A stretch of DNA of 6,977 nt from an uncultured Pseudorhodobacter sp. (GTDB lineage: Bacteria; Pseudomonadota; Alphaproteobacteria; Rhodobacterales; Rhodobacteraceae). The stretch is taken from assembly GCA_945957495.1 (NCBI GenBank), contig CAMFLG010000165.1:1-6977 (forward strand). The letters run 5' to 3'. The notes beneath the pieces are model-generated. The model ran no database searches and was not told the origin of the DNA. It worked only from the letters and a program-made list of their open reading frames with translations. Below are positions 1 to 6,317 of the stretch, in pieces (positions within the stretch are counted from its first letter, which is position 1; each line of letters starts with the position of its first letter). The position numbers and the translations under genes are program-made.

Positions 1-1303
1 GCATGATCTGCGGCAGGCGACCTTCGTCTTCGTCCTCGTCGTCGCGACCTTCCTCATAGACCTTGAGGAAGCCATCGAACAGCACCACCTGCCCGGTCGC
101 CCGCAAGCCCACCTGCCCATCGGCAGAGGCCACGTCCACCGTCGTCCGTTCCATCCGCGCGCCCGCCATCTGGCTGGCGATGGTGCGTTTCCAGATCAGA
201 TCGTACAATTTGCGCTGATCCGCCTCGGCCAGACGCAGATCGTCGGGCGAGACGGCCATGTCGGTCGGGCGGATGCATTCATGCGCCTCTTGCGCGTTCT
301 TGGCCTTGTTTTTGTAGATGCGCGGGGCGTCGGGCACATAGGCGGCACCAAACCGCTTGCCGATTTCGGCCCGCGCCTGCGCCACGGCCTCGGGCGCCAT
401 GTCGATGCCGTCCGTCCGCATATAGGTGATGTGGCCCGCCTCATACAGCCGCTGCGCCGCCGACATGCAGGCCTTGGCGCCCATGCCGAACTTGCGGCTG
501 GCCTCTTGCTGCAGGGTCGAGGTCATGAAGGGCGCGTAGGGGTTGCGGCTGGCAGGCTTGGCCTCGACCGAAGCGATGTTCAATGTTCGGGAAGTGACAG
601 CATGCACCGCCAATTCGGCGGCTTCTGCGGTTGGAATATCGAATTTGTCCAGTTTCTTGCCGCCAAGAATGGTCAGCCGGGCGGCAAATTCCTGCCCGCG
701 CGGCGTGGCCAGAACCGCCTCTACCGACCAGAATTCGCGGGCGCGAAACGCCTCGATCTCCATCTCGCGTTCCACCACCAGCCGCAGGCAAACCGATTGC
801 ACCCGGCCCGCTGACCGCGAACCCGGCAGCTTGCGCCACAGCACCGGCGACAGGGTAAACCCCACCAGATAATCCAGCGCGCGGCGGGCCAGATAGGCGT
901 CCACCAGGGGTTGATCCACCTCGCGCGGGTGTTTCATCGCCTCGGTCACGGCATCCTTGGTGATGGCGTTGAAAGTCACGCGGCTGACCTTCTTGCCCTT
1001 CTTCAGACTGCTGGCCAGCGCCTGTTGCAGGTGCCAGGAAATCGCCTCGCCCTCGCGGTCAGGGTCGGTTGCCAGAATCAATTCATCATCCGACTTCAGC
1101 GCGTCGGTGATGGCGCGAATGTGCTTTTTGCTATCTGCCGCCACCTCCCATTTCATGTCGAATCCATGCTCGGTATCGACCGACCCATCCTTGGGCGGCA
1201 GATCGCGGACATGGCCATAAGAGGCAAGAACTGTATAGTTCGACCCCAAATATTTGTTGATTGTCTTGGCCTTGGCCGGAGATTCGACGACAACGACGGG
1301 CAT
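1..1303 (-). CDS. topA: DNA topoisomerase I (type IA), N-terminal part, cut by the left edge
   Basis: Type IA topoisomerase that relaxes negative supercoils by cutting one DNA strand and passing the other through the break. The frame is open from ATG 1303 to the left edge, giving 434 codons; bacterial TopA usually exceeds 800 residues, so the C-terminal DNA-binding and zinc-ribbon part lies outside. The TOPRIM domain opens with VVVVESPAKAKTI (catalytic Glu7) and carries the Mg-binding motif ATDPDREGE (Asp80, Asp82, Glu84). Further on, YLARRALDYLVGF and SAGRVQS match the conserved core. The active-site tyrosine is Tyr294 in HITYMRTDG. An acidic DDEDEDE stretch follows near residue 425. The start is set by the near-N-terminal TOPRIM motif; an AGGGA just upstream is a modest ribosome site. 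It lies 174 bp downstream of dprA in the same direction, a common pairing in Proteobacteria, but appears to have its own promoter. Family assignment is secure. Confidence 0.97.
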   Translation of the reverse strand, partial: MPVVVVESPAKAKTINKYLGSNYTVLASYGHVRDLPPKDGSVDTEHGFDMKWEVAADSKKHIRAITDALKSDDELILATDPDREGEAISWHLQQALASSLKKGKKVSRVTFNAITKDAVTEAMKHPREVDQPLVDAYLARRALDYLVGFTLSPVLWRKLPGSRSAGRVQSVCLRLVVEREMEIEAFRAREFWSVEAVLATPRGQEFAARLTILGGKKLDKFDIPTAEAAELAVHAVTSRTLNIASVEAKPASRNPYAPFMTSTLQQEASRKFGMGAKACMSAAQRLYEAGHITYMRTDGIDMAPEAVAQARAEIGKRFGAAYVPDAPRIYKNKAKNAQEAHECIRPTDMAVSPDDLRLAEADQRKLYDLIWKRTIASQMAGARMERTTVDVASADGQVGLRATGQVVLFDGFLKVYEEGRDDEDEDEGRLPQIM

Positions 1304-1340
1304 GAAATTCCCTATCAAACGGGCATTGGAATAGCGCGGC

Positions 1341-1370
1341 ACCATGTGGGGCATCCGCGCCGGTTGTCAA
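1341..1370 (-). promoter_or_regulatory. Candidate sigma70-type promoter of topA
   Basis: Read on the minus strand, a perfect -35 box TTGACA occupies 1365-1370. An 18-bp spacer leads to CATGGT at 1341-1346, which keeps only A2, T3 and T6 of TATAAT. Alphaproteobacterial -10 boxes are often degenerate. The predicted start would lie near 1334, leaving a leader of about 30 nt before the topA ATG at 1303. The boxes and spacing are seen; promoter activity is inferred. Confidence 0.5.
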
Positions 1371-1374
1371 CCGG
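1360..1374. repeat. 15-bp inverted repeat overlapping the topA -35 box
   Basis: CCGGTTG and CAACCGG form perfect 7-bp arms around a single central base. The -35 hexamer TTGACA (minus strand) sits inside the palindrome. The arrangement would suit a dimeric repressor or activator site, but no known regulator is recognised, and part of the symmetry comes from the -35 sequence itself. Confidence 0.4.
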
Positions 1375-1477
1375 GGCTGACGGGAAACGCAACAAAGCGC
1401 CGCAGCCTGCCGATTTCACAATGGCCCGAATGCGCCCCGCGGGGCGATGGCGATTTGCCCCCTTGGCGCCGTGCGCA

Positions 1478-2632
1478 TCACTCCACCCGGGCCAGCAGCC
1501 CCCCCGATTGCCGGGTGATCCGCCCCTCCAGTTCCAGCGTCATCAGCGCCGGGGCCAGCGTCGCAGGCGGCATCGCCAGATCGCGGATCAGCTGATCCTC
1601 GGCCAAGGGGCTGGGCCCAAGCCGCGCCAGGATCTGGCTGTGGACCGCTGCGATATCGGCCAACGGGCGGCGGGTGGGCACCGGGCCGGGCAAGGGTTCG
1701 GGAATGGGGTCGATATGGTCGGGCGCGGCCCGTTCAGCGGCCACAAAGGGCCGGGCGGGGACGCCGATCGCCTCCAGCACATCCGCCGCATGGCGCACCA
1801 GCGTCGCGCCATCGCGCAGCAGCAGGTTGCAGCCCGCCGCGCGGGCATCAAAGGGGTGGCCCGGCACCGCCAACACCTCACGCCCCTGATCGGCGGCGGT
1901 GCGCGCGGTGATCAGACTGCCCGACCGCGCCGCAGCCTCAACCACCACCACCGCGCGGGCAAGGCCCGAAATAATCCGGTTGCGCTGCGGGAAATGCCGC
2001 ACCTGCGGCTCCATCCCCATCGGTTGTTCCGATATCCGGCAGCCCTTGGCCGCAATCGCCACAGCCAGTTCGGCGTTCTCGCTGGGGTAGATCACATCCA
2101 CCCCGCCCGCCTGCACCGCCACCGTGCCGGTCTGCAACGCCGCCTGATGCGCCTCGGCGTCAATGCCGCGCGCAAGGCCAGAGACCACCACCTGCCCCGC
2201 CTGCGCCAGCCCCTCTGCCAGCCGCCGCGCCATCCGCAGCCCCAGCGAAGAGGCGTTGCGCGCCCCCACCATCGCCACCATCGGCCGCGCCAGCAGCCCG
2301 ATATCGCCCTGCGCCCACAGAACCGGCGGCGCATCGGGCAGATCCATCAGGGCCTGCGGATAGCCCGCCTGCCCCCACAGCAGCAATTCCGCCCCCGCCA
2401 CCCGGCCCTGCGACGCCTCGTGCCGAACCACCTCCAACGGGCAAAGCGCGTAATTCTCGACCCCGGCGGCGCTGGCAATCCCCGGCAGCGCCAGCAGCGC
2501 CGCCTCAACCCCGCCATGATCGGCCAGCAGGCGATGAAACGTCGTAGGCCCGACCCGACGCGACCGGATCAGGCGCAGCCACAGCAGCGGATCCTCTGCC
2601 GGGGCGGAACTGCGGTGCAAACCCTGTGCCAT
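1478..2632 (-). CDS. dprA: DNA-processing protein DprA (Smf family)
   Basis: DprA binds incoming single-stranded DNA and loads RecA during natural transformation; in Rhodobacter capsulatus it is needed in recipients of gene transfer agent DNA. The 384-residue protein has a SAM-like N-terminal region (WLRLIRSRRVGPTTFHRLL, about residues 18-36), then the Rossmann-fold DprA domain with VGARNAS (122-128), SGLARGIDAEAH (151-162), AGGVDVIYP (175-183), FPQRNRIISGL (214-224), EAAARSGSLITA (232-243) and PGHPFDARAAGCNLLLRDGA (257-276). A Pro-rich linker leads to a C-terminal winged-helix-like domain (about 325-384). I chose ATG 2632 because GGCGAGGG lies just upstream. ATG 2671, in the same frame, would add 13 residues, but it has no ribosome site and only six bases separate it from the CtrA-like box. 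The frame stays open far upstream, but that part is antisense to gabT and has no DprA similarity. Confidence 0.95.
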   Translation of the reverse strand: MAQGLHRSSAPAEDPLLWLRLIRSRRVGPTTFHRLLADHGGVEAALLALPGIASAAGVENYALCPLEVVRHEASQGRVAGAELLLWGQAGYPQALMDLPDAPPVLWAQGDIGLLARPMVAMVGARNASSLGLRMARRLAEGLAQAGQVVVSGLARGIDAEAHQAALQTGTVAVQAGGVDVIYPSENAELAVAIAAKGCRISEQPMGMEPQVRHFPQRNRIISGLARAVVVVEAAARSGSLITARTAADQGREVLAVPGHPFDARAAGCNLLLRDGATLVRHAADVLEAIGVPARPFVAAERAAPDHIDPIPEPLPGPVPTRRPLADIAAVHSQILARLGPSPLAEDQLIRDLAMPPATLAPALMTLELEGRITRQSGGLLARVE

Positions 2633-2676
2633 GCGACCCTCGCCTTGCTTTCCCTGCCAGTCAAAGCGCATTTCGG

Positions 2677-2691
2677 TTAACCAAAGGTGAA
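2677..2691 (-). promoter_or_regulatory. CtrA-box-like motif upstream of dprA
   Basis: The plus strand reads TTAA-CCAAAGG-TGAA, one mismatch from the CtrA consensus TTAA-N7-TTAA. The left half lies in GGTTAACC, which holds a TTAACC half-site on both strands. It sits 45-59 bp upstream of the chosen dprA start, about where a -35-proximal activator would bind. CtrA is known to control gene transfer agent and DNA-uptake genes in Rhodobacterales. Motif seen; binding inferred. Confidence 0.35.
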
Positions 2692-2781
2692 TCCCGCCCC
2701 GCCCACAGCCCATATCGGCAAAATTCCTGCTGGACCGAAACCCTGTCGCATCTGGACTCATCGAATCTCGGCCATGGCCAA

Positions 2782-2810
2782 TTGAAGCGGCCTGCAAAGT
2801 TTGATCAAAT
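2782..2810 (+). promoter_or_regulatory. Candidate sigma70-type promoter of gabT
   Basis: TTGAAG (2782-2787) and TCAAAT (2805-2810) are separated by 17 bp, with four of six matches to consensus in each box. The start would fall near 2817, giving a leader of about 40 nt. Two short palindromes lie close by: GGCCATGGCC at 2770-2779, just upstream of the -35, and TTTGATCAAA at 2800-2809, overlapping the -10. Either could be an operator, but both are short and could arise by chance. Confidence 0.45.
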
Positions 2811-2845
2811 AGCGGGCGAAGCGGCCCAGTGACCGGCCCCAAGGT

Positions 2846-2850
2846 AAGGA
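2846..2850 (+). promoter_or_regulatory. Shine-Dalgarno of gabT
   Basis: AAGGA ends seven bases before ATG 2858, a near-ideal spacing that supports this start. Confidence 0.75.
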
Positions 2851-2857
2851 AAGCACC

Positions 2858-4135
2858 ATGAGCAACGCATCTGTGGCCCAGCGCCGCGACGAAAACATCT
2901 CGCGTGGGGTTGGCGTTCAGACCAAGATCTACGTCGATCGCGCGCTGAATGCCGAGGTCTGGGATATCGAGGGCAACCGCTACATCGACTTCGCCGCAGG
3001 CATCGCCGTGGTCAACACCGGCCACTGCCACCCCCGCGTGATGGAGGCTGTGACCAAGCAGCTGTCGAAATTCACCCACACCTGCCATCAGGTGCTTCCT
3101 TACGAAAACTACGTCCGGCTGGCCGAACGGCTGAACGCGATGGTTCCGGGCGATTTCCCAAAGAAAACCGTGTTCGTGACCACCGGCGCCGAAGCCGTTG
3201 AAAACGCCATCAAGGTCTCGCGCATCGCCACGGGCCGCAACGCCATCATCGCCTTTGGCGGCGCCTTCCATGGCCGCACCATGATGGGCATGTCGCTGAC
3301 CGGCAAGGTCGATCCTTACAAGAAGGGCTTCGGCGCGATGATGCCCGACGTCTATCACATCCCCTTCCCGCAAGAGATCCACGGCATTTCGACCGAAGAC
3401 GCGATGGCCGGGCTGACCAAGCTCTTCAAGGCCGATCTGGACCCGACCCGCGTTGCCGCCATCATCATCGAGCCTGTGCAGGGCGAGGGTGGCTTCTACC
3501 CCGCACCGAAAGACCTGCTGCGCACCATCCGCAAGCTCTGCGACGACAACGGCATCGTGATGATCGCGGATGAGGTGCAAACCGGCTTTGCCCGCACCGG
3601 CACCATGTTCGCGATGGAGCAATCGGGGGTGGCTGCCGACATCACCACCATGGCCAAGGGTCTGGCCGGTGGCCTGCCGCTGGCGGCGCTAACCGGGCGG
3701 GCGAGCCTGATGGATGCAGCCCATCCGGGCGGTCTGGGCGGCACCTATGGCGGCAACCCGATCGGGATTGCCGCGGCCAACGCCGTGCTGGACGTGATCG
3801 AGGATGAGGCGCTGTGCGCCCGCGCCAACGAATTGGGCGGCCGTCTGAAACAGCGGCTGGAGGCGATCCGCTCCACCACCCCGGAAATCGCCGATATCCG
3901 GGGCCCGGGCTTCATGGTTGCGGTTGAATTTGCCAACCCCAGCAACCACGAACCCGACGCCGGTTTCACCACCCGCGTCCGGCAAGAGGCTGAAAAGCGC
4001 GGTCTGATCCTGCTGACCTGCGGTGTTTACGGCAACGTCGTGCGCTTCCTCGCGCCGATCACCATCCCCGACGCGCATTTCGCCGAGGCGATGGACATTC
4101 TGGAAGCAGCCGTCGCCGCCGCCCGCGCGGCCTGA
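2858..4135 (+). CDS. gabT: 4-aminobutyrate (GABA) aminotransferase
   Basis: PLP-dependent class III (fold type I, AT-II) aminotransferase that moves the amino group of GABA to 2-oxoglutarate, giving succinate semialdehyde and glutamate in the cytoplasm. The 425-residue length is typical of bacterial GabT. Residues aligning with the E. coli enzyme (offset minus one) are all present: Ile49, the phosphate-binding Gly110-Ala111, Phe137-His138 and Arg140 in FHGRT, Glu205 and Glu210 in EPVQGEGG, Asp238 in ADEVQTGFARTG, and the Schiff-base Lys267 in MAKGLAGGLPL. The start is supported by AAGGA seven bases upstream. It is divergent from dprA, is closed by a strong terminator, and no gabD lies within the window, so it appears monocistronic here. 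Close relatives also act on 5-aminovalerate; acetylornithine transaminase is less likely because the active-site set is GabT-like. Confidence 0.94.
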   Translation: MSNASVAQRRDENISRGVGVQTKIYVDRALNAEVWDIEGNRYIDFAAGIAVVNTGHCHPRVMEAVTKQLSKFTHTCHQVLPYENYVRLAERLNAMVPGDFPKKTVFVTTGAEAVENAIKVSRIATGRNAIIAFGGAFHGRTMMGMSLTGKVDPYKKGFGAMMPDVYHIPFPQEIHGISTEDAMAGLTKLFKADLDPTRVAAIIIEPVQGEGGFYPAPKDLLRTIRKLCDDNGIVMIADEVQTGFARTGTMFAMEQSGVAADITTMAKGLAGGLPLAALTGRASLMDAAHPGGLGGTYGGNPIGIAAANAVLDVIEDEALCARANELGGRLKQRLEAIRSTTPEIADIRGPGFMVAVEFANPSNHEPDAGFTTRVRQEAEKRGLILLTCGVYGNVVRFLAPITIPDAHFAEAMDILEAAVAAARAA

Positions 4136-4154
4136 TCCGGCCTGAACAAGTTGC

Positions 4155-4181
4155 AAACGCCGGGCCTCTGCCCGGCGTTTT
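4155..4181 (+). terminator. Intrinsic terminator of gabT
   Basis: The 11-bp perfect stem AAACGCCGGGC (4155-4165) / GCCCGGCGTTT (4170-4180) closes a CTCT loop; eight of the pairs are in an unbroken GC-rich block. The 3' arm runs into TTTT (4178-4181). It begins 20 bp after the gabT stop. On the minus strand the tail is only a short T run, so it may terminate the converging transcript less well. Confidence 0.88.
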
Positions 4182-4213
4182 GCATTTCCCCCGCCGCTTG
4201 CGCGCGCTGCCGG

Positions 4214-4241
4214 GTAAGGTGAGCAATATTGCCCACCTTAC
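4214..4241. repeat. 28-bp near-perfect palindrome between convergent genes
   Basis: Outer arms GTAAGGTG (4214-4221) and CACCTTAC (4234-4241) are exact complements. The centre GCAATATTGC (4223-4232) is itself palindromic. Only the pair 4222/4233 (A against C) fails. It starts four bases after the stop codon of the pentapeptide gene (read on minus). It lacks a U tract, so it is not a classical terminator. It could be a dispersed REP-like element, a 3'-end stabilising hairpin, or a protein site. Confidence 0.75.
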
Positions 4242-4245
4242 GGCG

Positions 4246-5844
4246 TCACCTCATCCGAAACCGGGTGCGCAATCCAAGGCCAAGGAAGAACAACAGCGGC
4301 AGGGAAAGCACCGTCTGCAGCCCTCCAAGGGCCTTCAGCCACGGGTTCAGATCGCGCAAGTATTCCGCTGAAAACCATCGCAAATGCAGGCCGAACAGCG
4401 GGAACTGGTTGGCAAATGACAAGGCAAAGGCCTGCGCCGGATGATACTCAGCCCCTCGCAGCGTCGCGCCCCATCGCAAGACTACATGGTTGATCATCGC
4501 ACCGCCGATAAAGAGCCCAAGCATCCACAGCGCAGGCCACTGAATGCTGTAGCCAAAGTCCGAAACCGCCCCAAACACCCGATAGGGCAACCGCTGCCAC
4601 CAGCCACCAATCTGCGCCGCAAAGCCCATCTCACGCCGGAAAAAGAAATGTTCTTCCTCCGGTAACCCTTGCCTACCAAGATTGTGCCGGATCACGGCGC
4701 AAGAGGCTTTCGCCCGCTCAGGATCAGACTGCAATCCTTGCGGCCAGAACCCGGGCTTGGCGGTGAAGGTGGTCTTGTCATGGAGGACTGTGCCGGAGAA
4801 GTCGGGGTATGAAACAATGAATTGTGTTCCTCTGAAATTGGAAGGCTTGCGAAAATAACAATCTTCGAATGAGATCGCATGTCGGCCACCCGGTGCACCA
4901 AAGCGCACATTTGCGAAACTCGCAAAACCGTTGAAATTTACGGCACGAAAATCTGCGCCGCCTTGGAAGATGGCATCATCAAATCTTGCATCACCGGTAA
5001 ATGTGGAACTTTCGAATGACACTAGTCTTGTGAAATTTGCACCTTGAAGCCAAACATTTGCGCTGAAGATCACTCCATTGAGCCAGACTTCGCCTGAAAA
5101 TTCTGCATGATGGAAGATCAAATCCTTTGAAAACGATGAGTGGCTGAAAGACGCATCGCTCCTGAAGGATGCAGAAGAAAGATCGGCATCGCCATTGAAT
5201 CTGGTGCTCTCGAAATCGACAGCGGCACCAAATGCTGCTGCCTGAAATAGGGCGGTTCCGTCGAACTGAGCGGCACGAAAGATAGCTGGGCCTTGCAGCA
5301 TAGTGTCATTAAATTCAGCATCGCCACCGAAAAAGGTTTGATGGAAATTGCACACACCAACAAAGCGTGCTCCTCTAAAATCGCAATGTCCCACCATCGC
5401 ACAAGACTCAAAGTTTGATGATCTCTTGAACAATGAATGGCGGCATGAAAAATCAGATGCGAAAGCGAACCCCACTGCGACTAGGTGATGTCGAAACTCT
5501 AAATTGTCGAGTCTTATGCCAATGAACCTGATTTGTGCGATGTCTGGAAAGCCAGGATAGTACGCGTAGCCTTCGTTCCGCTGCCTCCATGCTTGTTCGT
5601 GGAGTTTTCGGATTCTATCACCTTCCCGATGCCAAAGATCCCTTTGTGGCAACGACACGGATATTTTCGCCAACGCATCGCGGACGCTGTCTCCAAGGAT
5701 GCATCCAACCGCAAGATTCCAAACGCCAAGATTTCTCTGATGCAATGCCCAGTCAATTTCCTCGCCCTCTTGCTCGCCATAAAGCGTCATCAGCACATAC
5801 CACGCGTTCTCGTTCGCTGGCTTCAAAGTCCGCTCTTCACTCAT
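4246..5844 (-). CDS. Pentapeptide-repeat protein with C-terminal membrane domain
   Basis: A 532-residue protein of unknown function. Residues 1-115 are non-repetitive, with ENAWYVLMTLYGEQEGEEIDW (9-32) looking like a conserved head. Residues about 126-360 are pentapeptide repeats with a Phe or Leu every fifth position and small residues two before it, for example DFRGARFVGVCNF and ADFRAVNFNGFASF; this folds as a right-handed quadrilateral beta-helix. A linker with EEEHFFFRREMGFAA (396-410) resembles one seen in other pentapeptide proteins attached to membranes. Two likely membrane helices follow (about 436-456 and 503-525), with AQAFALSFANQFPLFGL between them. No TVGYG-type selectivity filter is present. 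There is no signal peptide. ATG 5844 is chosen from the conserved head; it lacks a Shine-Dalgarno, and GTG 5847 would add one residue. GC in the repeat region falls to about 40-50%, well below its neighbours. It faces gabT tail to tail. Confidence 0.88.
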   Translation of the reverse strand: MSEERTLKPANENAWYVLMTLYGEQEGEEIDWALHQRNLGVWNLAVGCILGDSVRDALAKISVSLPQRDLWHREGDRIRKLHEQAWRQRNEGYAYYPGFPDIAQIRFIGIRLDNLEFRHHLVAVGFAFASDFSCRHSLFKRSSNFESCAMVGHCDFRGARFVGVCNFHQTFFGGDAEFNDTMLQGPAIFRAAQFDGTALFQAAAFGAAVDFESTRFNGDADLSSASFRSDASFSHSSFSKDLIFHHAEFSGEVWLNGVIFSANVWLQGANFTRLVSFESSTFTGDARFDDAIFQGGADFRAVNFNGFASFANVRFGAPGGRHAISFEDCYFRKPSNFRGTQFIVSYPDFSGTVLHDKTTFTAKPGFWPQGLQSDPERAKASCAVIRHNLGRQGLPEEEHFFFRREMGFAAQIGGWWQRLPYRVFGAVSDFGYSIQWPALWMLGLFIGGAMINHVVLRWGATLRGAEYHPAQAFALSFANQFPLFGLHLRWFSAEYLRDLNPWLKALGGLQTVLSLPLLFFLGLGLRTRFRMR

Positions 5845-5921
5845 CACAGCATTTGTGGCGCGGCGTCAGCTTCTGGACGGAAATGGGCCACCTTCTGGAC
5901 GGAAATCTCTGCTATGGGCAC
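5844..5921 (-). other. Possible 25-residue leader ORF coupled to the pentapeptide gene
   Basis: A short frame from GTG 5921 ends in TGA at 5846-5844, sharing its last base with the downstream ATG (TGATG). Such overlaps often signal translational coupling, and the pentapeptide gene has no ribosome site of its own. AAAGGAG at 5921-5927 is a good Shine-Dalgarno sequence but overlaps the GTG, which is too close for normal initiation, so translation is doubtful. The peptide resembles nothing known to me. Confidence 0.18.
5871..5906. repeat. Two 14-bp direct repeats, 22-bp period
   Basis: TTCTGGACGGAAAT occurs exactly at 5871-5884 and 5893-5906, separated by GGGCCACC. The 22-bp period is about two helical turns, so both copies would face the same side of the DNA. 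They lie 27-62 bp upstream of the pentapeptide gene start. They could be tandem regulator sites for that gene or the remnant of an insertion sequence end; IS21-family elements carry multiple short repeats near their ends. Confidence 0.7.
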
Positions 5922-5975
5922 TCCTTTATCCCTGCGCCCCTAACTCCGCCTTCAGCATTCATCGCGCACACCCTG

Positions 5976-6284
5976 CTAGCGAGGCCGCCATCCCGACAAT
6001 AGATCATATGGCGCACCTACCTCTGGGCCGGTTCTGACCGGGGATATGATGACAGACTGAGGCCTGCCGCGCCGCCCGCAGACACTGCAGCGCATCCGCG
6101 CCAGCACCGACGGATGTGTATTTAGGCCGGGGGGATCGGTCCAATCGTCAGGTATGTCTTCTGCCCGCAGAGTCACTGAGTGGCCACAGGCACAGGTCAA
6201 ATAGAGATGGTACTGAGCTTTACCCATGCTGGCCAAATTCGCGGCAACGCGCCTAACGGTCAAGGGCCTGGGTGTTTGCAGCAC
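5976..6284 (-). CDS. Small putative zinc-ribbon protein, function unknown
   Basis: Not recognised by name. The 102-residue product has two cysteine pairs, Cys31-Ala-Cys33-Gly-His35 and Cys66-Ser-Val-Cys69-Gly, spaced as in a single treble-clef or zinc-ribbon site. The second knuckle is followed by basic residues (GRRGRP). No membrane segment or signal peptide is visible. GTG 6284 is chosen because GGGAGG (6292-6297) lies seven bases upstream; ATG 6227 would give an 83-residue protein that still holds all four cysteines but has no ribosome site. It starts 33 bp after the stop of the 213-residue gene and runs the same way, so the two are probably co-transcribed. Small proteins of this type often occur in prophage or plasmid regions of Alphaproteobacteria, which is only suggestive here. 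Confidence 0.6.
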   Translation of the reverse strand: MLQTPRPLTVRRVAANLASMGKAQYHLYLTCACGHSVTLRAEDIPDDWTDPPGLNTHPSVLARMRCSVCGRRGRPQSVIISPVRTGPEVGAPYDLLSGWRPR

Positions 6285-6291
6285 CCCCCGG

Positions 6292-6297
6292 CCTCCC
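6292..6297 (-). promoter_or_regulatory. Shine-Dalgarno deciding the GTG start at 6284
   Basis: GGGAGG on the minus strand, seven bases before GTG 6284. It favours the 102-residue form over the internal ATG at 6227. Confidence 0.55.
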
Positions 6298-6317
6298 TTC
6301 AGGCCGCCGTCAGATCG

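Noticed and set aside
1433..1446. CGCCCCGCGGGGCG palindrome as a dprA terminator
   Set aside because: The 14-bp palindrome has no loop bases and no T tract on either strand; likely a GC-rich coincidence.
911..2680. 589-codon plus-strand frame across topA and dprA
   Set aside because: Arg/His/Pro/Gln-rich low-complexity translation typical of a shadow frame; the opposite strand encodes well-conserved TopA and DprA motifs.
2672..3622. Long minus-strand extension of the dprA frame (714 codons in total)
   Set aside because: The extension is antisense to gabT and shows no DprA similarity; it is an open-frame artefact of high GC. gabT has complete active-site motifs on the other strand.
3689..4156. 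155-codon minus-strand frame inside gabT
   Set aside because: Fully covered by the conserved C-terminal half of GabT; no recognisable motif.
5533..6002. Two overlapping plus-strand frames of 136 and 155 codons
   Set aside because: They overlap the conserved N-terminus of the pentapeptide gene and show no domain-like sequence.
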